Source: Lentisphaeria bacterium UBA1829 (GTDB taxonomy: Bacteria > Verrucomicrobiota > Lentisphaeria > Victivallales > UBA1829). Taken from it: a stretch of 8,833 nt of DNA. Within the stretch, counting starts at the first letter, position 1; every line of letters begins with the position of its first letter. Positions 6,812-8,833 of this stretch are shown here, in pieces. The stretch lies in NCBI GenBank assembly GCA_002338895.1, contig DDJH01000210.1, forward strand, positions 5,318 to 14,150, in the 5' to 3' direction. The position numbers and the translations under genes are program-made. The notes beneath the pieces were generated by a model. The model made no database searches. It saw only the letters and a program-made list of their open reading frames with translations, and had not been told where the DNA came from.

Positions 6812-8557
6812 TCAATGCGTTTCGAGATATCCTGAACACGGGATGCAGATTTTCTGCAAGCCCGGATGCAACGGAATTTCTCCCGTCAAATCGCCGAAGC
6901 AGTCAAACACTGCGGCTCTCTGTTTTTCACCGTCCACCTCCAGGACGACTTCTTCGGAAGCGGACGCATTCACGATCAGAAATCTCTTCTTTCCGCAGGT
7001 CCACCTGACAGTCTGATTTTCTGCATAAACCACAGCCGCTGCCGAGGATTCGTTTTCCACGGTCACCATCGGATAGTTCAACTCCGGATGCAGCGGAGTC
7101 AGACTTTCTGCAAGGAACAGATCCCGGTTTTTCCTCCAGAAAGCGATCCACGAGCGGAGCATCCGCCGATGCTCCGGAGAGAGTTCCGCCAGGCGAACCG
7201 AAATCTGCGGCACCGAAAACACAATGTTCCAAAGCTGACGCGCCGCGGACGGTGCCGATTCTTCCGGACACCAGCCGAGCATGTCGGAGTGGACCGCAGT
7301 GTTTCCTGCAAGCAGCCGGAGATTGATGATCCGTCTGCGGTTTGCGATCCGATCCCCGGGACAGTCGCTGGCACGGAACATGTTGGCAAAATGCCGCATG
7401 GCAGGGGCATTATAGTCCTGCCGGAACTCAATGAGGATCTCTGGGCGGATGGCGCGCAGTTCCCGGCAGAGTTCCTCCAGAAGCCGATAAACCGCACGGT
7501 CCACGGATTTGCAGTCTCGTCCGGCGAACTTCTCGGCAATGGCCGGATCAACGCAGTCGGACGGCACAGGGAAGCGGTCCAGAAAATCGATCTTCAGACC
7601 GTCGAGTCCGAATGTTTCCACGAGTTGTCGACACCGTTCAATCAGCCGGGAACGGACCTCCGGGAAGCGCGGATCCACCACCCAGGTGTTCAACCCTTTT
7701 GAAAAGTAAAGGAGCTTTCCTTTCATTGAGGGAAAGAGCGGAGAATCCTCTCCAAGAAACGGCAAGGCGACCCACATCAGATAACGCATTCCCATTGCCT
7801 GTACGCGGCGGACATGTTCTTTCAAATCGGAAAAACGATCGGCAGGGATCCACTCTCCCACGCTTGCATAACTTCCTGCTCCACCAATTTTCTGCCATCC
7901 ATCATCCACGATCATCGTCCGGAGTCCATCATCGAATCCGAGTTTTGCCTCCTGCTCCACCGCTTCCGGCGTAATTTCATGATGATAGCTGTACCATGTG
8001 GAGTACAACGGTTCCAGAGCGGTTTCCGGAACCGGCATAGGAGCATACTCCGGCATTGCGGCCCACCATGCGGCGACATCGCGAAGCGTTTCTGAAAAGG
8101 GAATCTTCCGCAGATCCAGTCGGATCTGAACACGAAACGGACGGAGAAAAGCCGGGAAAACAATCCTGCACTCCGCCTGAAAGGAGTATTCGCTGATTCC
8201 GGACTGATATTCGACCGGGAGAACCGATTCGGAAACGGCCGCAGTCATACGGTTTCCGCTGTCTGCCCCGACCAGAGAAAACACAGGGACACGACAGCAG
8301 AGCTGCGAAGTCGTTTTCGAGAACCAGTTCGGCGGCAGGAACTGCGGATATCCGATCCCGATTTTTCCGGCATCGGCGACCCAGCGGAACTGGATATCCT
8401 CTTGCGGGATCCTCCACTCGGCCGAGAATCCGGAACATGGTTCCTCTCCTTGGATCTCCATAATGCCGATGTTGTTCTTCCATTCCGTTTTCACTCGTGC
8501 GGAAGGAGGAAGGCCCTTCAGCTCCACCATCTGTTTTTCGGAAACTTTATAAATCAT
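6812..8557 (-). CDS. GH36-type alpha-galactosidase-like glycoside hydrolase, cytoplasmic
   Basis: This 581-residue protein has no signal peptide, so it should act in the cytoplasm on imported oligosaccharides. It has the GH36/melibiase layout: an N-terminal beta-sandwich to about residue 170, a TIM barrel about 180-495, and a short C-terminal beta domain. Family motifs are YSTWYSYHH (about 186-194), V-D-D-G-W (D218, D219), DGLKIDFLD with presumed nucleophile D324, and RASDCPGDR with presumed acid/base D398. The 74-residue spacing of the two aspartates fits GH36. Length is close to compact bacterial GH36 enzymes. The expected reaction is retaining hydrolysis of terminal alpha-galactosides, but related specificities (for example alpha-N-acetylgalactosaminidase) cannot be excluded. 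The ATG has only a weak ribosome binding site (ACAGG, 5 bases upstream); no better in-frame start is seen. It is convergent to the large operon and transcribed from its own promoter. Confidence 0.85.
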   Translation of the reverse strand: MIYKVSEKQMVELKGLPPSARVKTEWKNNIGIMEIQGEEPCSGFSAEWRIPQEDIQFRWVADAGKIGIGYPQFLPPNWFSKTTSQLCCRVPVFSLVGADSGNRMTAAVSESVLPVEYQSGISEYSFQAECRIVFPAFLRPFRVQIRLDLRKIPFSETLRDVAAWWAAMPEYAPMPVPETALEPLYSTWYSYHHEITPEAVEQEAKLGFDDGLRTMIVDDGWQKIGGAGSYASVGEWIPADRFSDLKEHVRRVQAMGMRYLMWVALPFLGEDSPLFPSMKGKLLYFSKGLNTWVVDPRFPEVRSRLIERCRQLVETFGLDGLKIDFLDRFPVPSDCVDPAIAEKFAGRDCKSVDRAVYRLLEELCRELRAIRPEILIEFRQDYNAPAMRHFANMFRASDCPGDRIANRRRIINLRLLAGNTAVHSDMLGWCPEESAPSAARQLWNIVFSVPQISVRLAELSPEHRRMLRSWIAFWRKNRDLFLAESLTPLHPELNYPMVTVENESSAAAVVYAENQTVRWTCGKKRFLIVNASASEEVVLEVDGEKQRAAVFDCFGDLTGEIPLHPGLQKICIPCSGYLETH

Positions 8558-8574
8558 TTGTGCCTGTAGCAGTT

Positions 8575-8599
8575 ATGATATCATCTGACGATCTGTCAT
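8575..8599 (-). other. Possible 8-codon leader ORF upstream of the GH36-like gene
   Basis: On the minus strand an ATG at 8599 opens MTDRQMIS and ends at a TAA (8575-8573), 15 bases before the gene's ATG and in the same frame. A purine-rich AAAAGGG lies 3 bases before this small ORF, which is closer than ideal, while the main gene has only a weak site. A perfect palindrome, ATGATATCAT (8575-8584), overlaps its end. It could be a translated leader, a former longer N-terminus cut by a stop, or chance. Confidence 0.25.
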
Positions 8600-8618
8600 A
8601 TTCCCTTTTGGTTTTGAA

Positions 8619-8636
8619 TGCGGTTACTATACCGCA
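8619..8636. promoter_or_regulatory. Inverted repeat TGCGGT-N6-ACCGCA, candidate operator over the -10 box
   Basis: Two perfect 6-base half-sites separated by 6 bases cover the whole -10 element of the GH36-like gene's promoter. That position is typical of a repressor site, as used by LacI-family and other dimeric sugar-responsive regulators. No regulator gene is in the window, so the binding protein is unknown. It differs from the palindrome at 144-153. Confidence 0.45.
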
Positions 8637-8654
8637 ACATTTTCTTTTTTGCAA
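8626..8654 (-). promoter_or_regulatory. Sigma70-type promoter of the GH36-like gene
   Basis: On the minus strand, TTGCAA (8654 to 8649) is followed after exactly 17 bases by TATAGT (8631 to 8626). Both boxes are close to consensus. The predicted start near 8619 gives a leader of about 60 bases before the ATG at 8557. Confidence 0.7.
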
Positions 8655-8784
8655 GAGTCTGAGGAATCCAGGGATATCGGATTGTGGGTTTCTCCGGCAA
8701 CAAGACTTCCCGCTCTGTGGAGTTCGTCATGGCGAGGGCTGTGACTGACAGGTGCTTACTCCGGCAACAGGAATATGAAAATAT

Positions 8785-8833
8785 AGGAGCCGCAGGCTCG
8801 GAGCAGGTCCGTGACCTGCTTCGGTCCAGCTGA
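8785..8833 (+). repeat. Hairpin-forming extragenic repeat, copy 2 (may continue past the window)
   Basis: Same orientation as copy 1, with 5 differences in 49 bases. The core hairpin at 8795-8827 pairs better than copy 1 in the middle, since an A-T pair replaces a T-T mismatch; a T-G wobble stands where copy 1 has C-G. It lies in the intergenic region upstream of the GH36-like gene and reaches the last base of the window, so its right boundary is unknown. The 130 bases between it and the promoter show no gene that I can support. Confidence 0.7.

Noticed and set aside
3519..6839. Very long minus-strand open frame (about 1106 codons) opposite the hydrolase and the small secreted gene
   Set aside because: The plus strand has a well-supported secreted hydrolase with domains and catalytic motifs. 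The antisense frame lacks recognisable domains and reads as low-complexity charged sequence. Long antisense frames arise easily from biased codon use in GC-rich genes.
6577..7008. Plus-strand open frame of about 143 codons in the convergent gap
   Set aside because: It overlaps the hairpin repeat, the candidate terminator and the end of the GH36-like gene; no ribosome binding site and no domain.
8497..8748. Plus-strand open frame of about 83 codons over the GH36-like promoter
   Set aside because: It overlaps the start of the GH36-like gene and its promoter and operator; no recognisable protein features.
8692..8769. Direct repeat CTCCGGCAACA at 8692-8702 and 8759-8769
   Set aside because: Only 11 bases, two copies, no symmetry and no relation to the promoter. 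Chance cannot be excluded, and no function is suggested by position.
6551..8833. The two 49-base repeats as a CRISPR remnant
   Set aside because: Only two copies about 2.2 kb apart with a gene between them, no regular spacers and no cas genes. A hairpin-type extragenic repeat fits better.

Overview
The window looks like a carbohydrate-degradation locus from a Lentisphaerota bacterium, probably a relative of Victivallis. This rests on protein character. Two tandem proteins have a prepilin-type N-terminus and a C-terminal H-Xn-DG motif; such proteins are heavily expanded in Lentisphaerota, Planctomycetota and Verrucomicrobiota. They are followed directly by a very large secreted glycoside hydrolase. 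No rRNA or housekeeping marker is present to confirm the taxonomy.

Layout: (1) 1-54, minus strand: the first 18 codons of a gene that runs off the left edge. (2) 55-237: an AT-rich intergenic region with back-to-back promoters and a perfect palindrome. (3) 238-6533, plus strand: a tight four-gene cluster with gaps of about 42, 56 and 45 bases, very probably one operon. It holds two paralogous pseudopilin-like proteins, a 1333-residue multidomain clan GH-A hydrolase, and a small secreted protein that may be a circularly permuted jelly roll. (4) 6534-6811: a convergent intergenic region with a hairpin repeat and a weak candidate terminator. (5) 6812-8557, minus strand: a cytoplasmic GH36-type alpha-galactosidase-like enzyme with its own promoter and an inverted-repeat operator candidate over the -10 box. 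(6) 8558-8833: its leader and promoter, then the second copy of the hairpin repeat at the right edge.

Inferred working model: the pseudopilins and the large hydrolase act outside the cytoplasm, on or near the cell surface, binding and cutting a complex glycan. The GH36-like enzyme processes imported alpha-linked oligosaccharides inside the cell. No transporter and no complete regulator gene lies in the window, so substrate and uptake route are unknown. The most interesting points are the pseudopilin/glycosidase operon, the shared H-X14-DG variant of the two pseudopilins, the possible circular permutation, and the dispersed hairpin repeat flanking the GH36-like gene.
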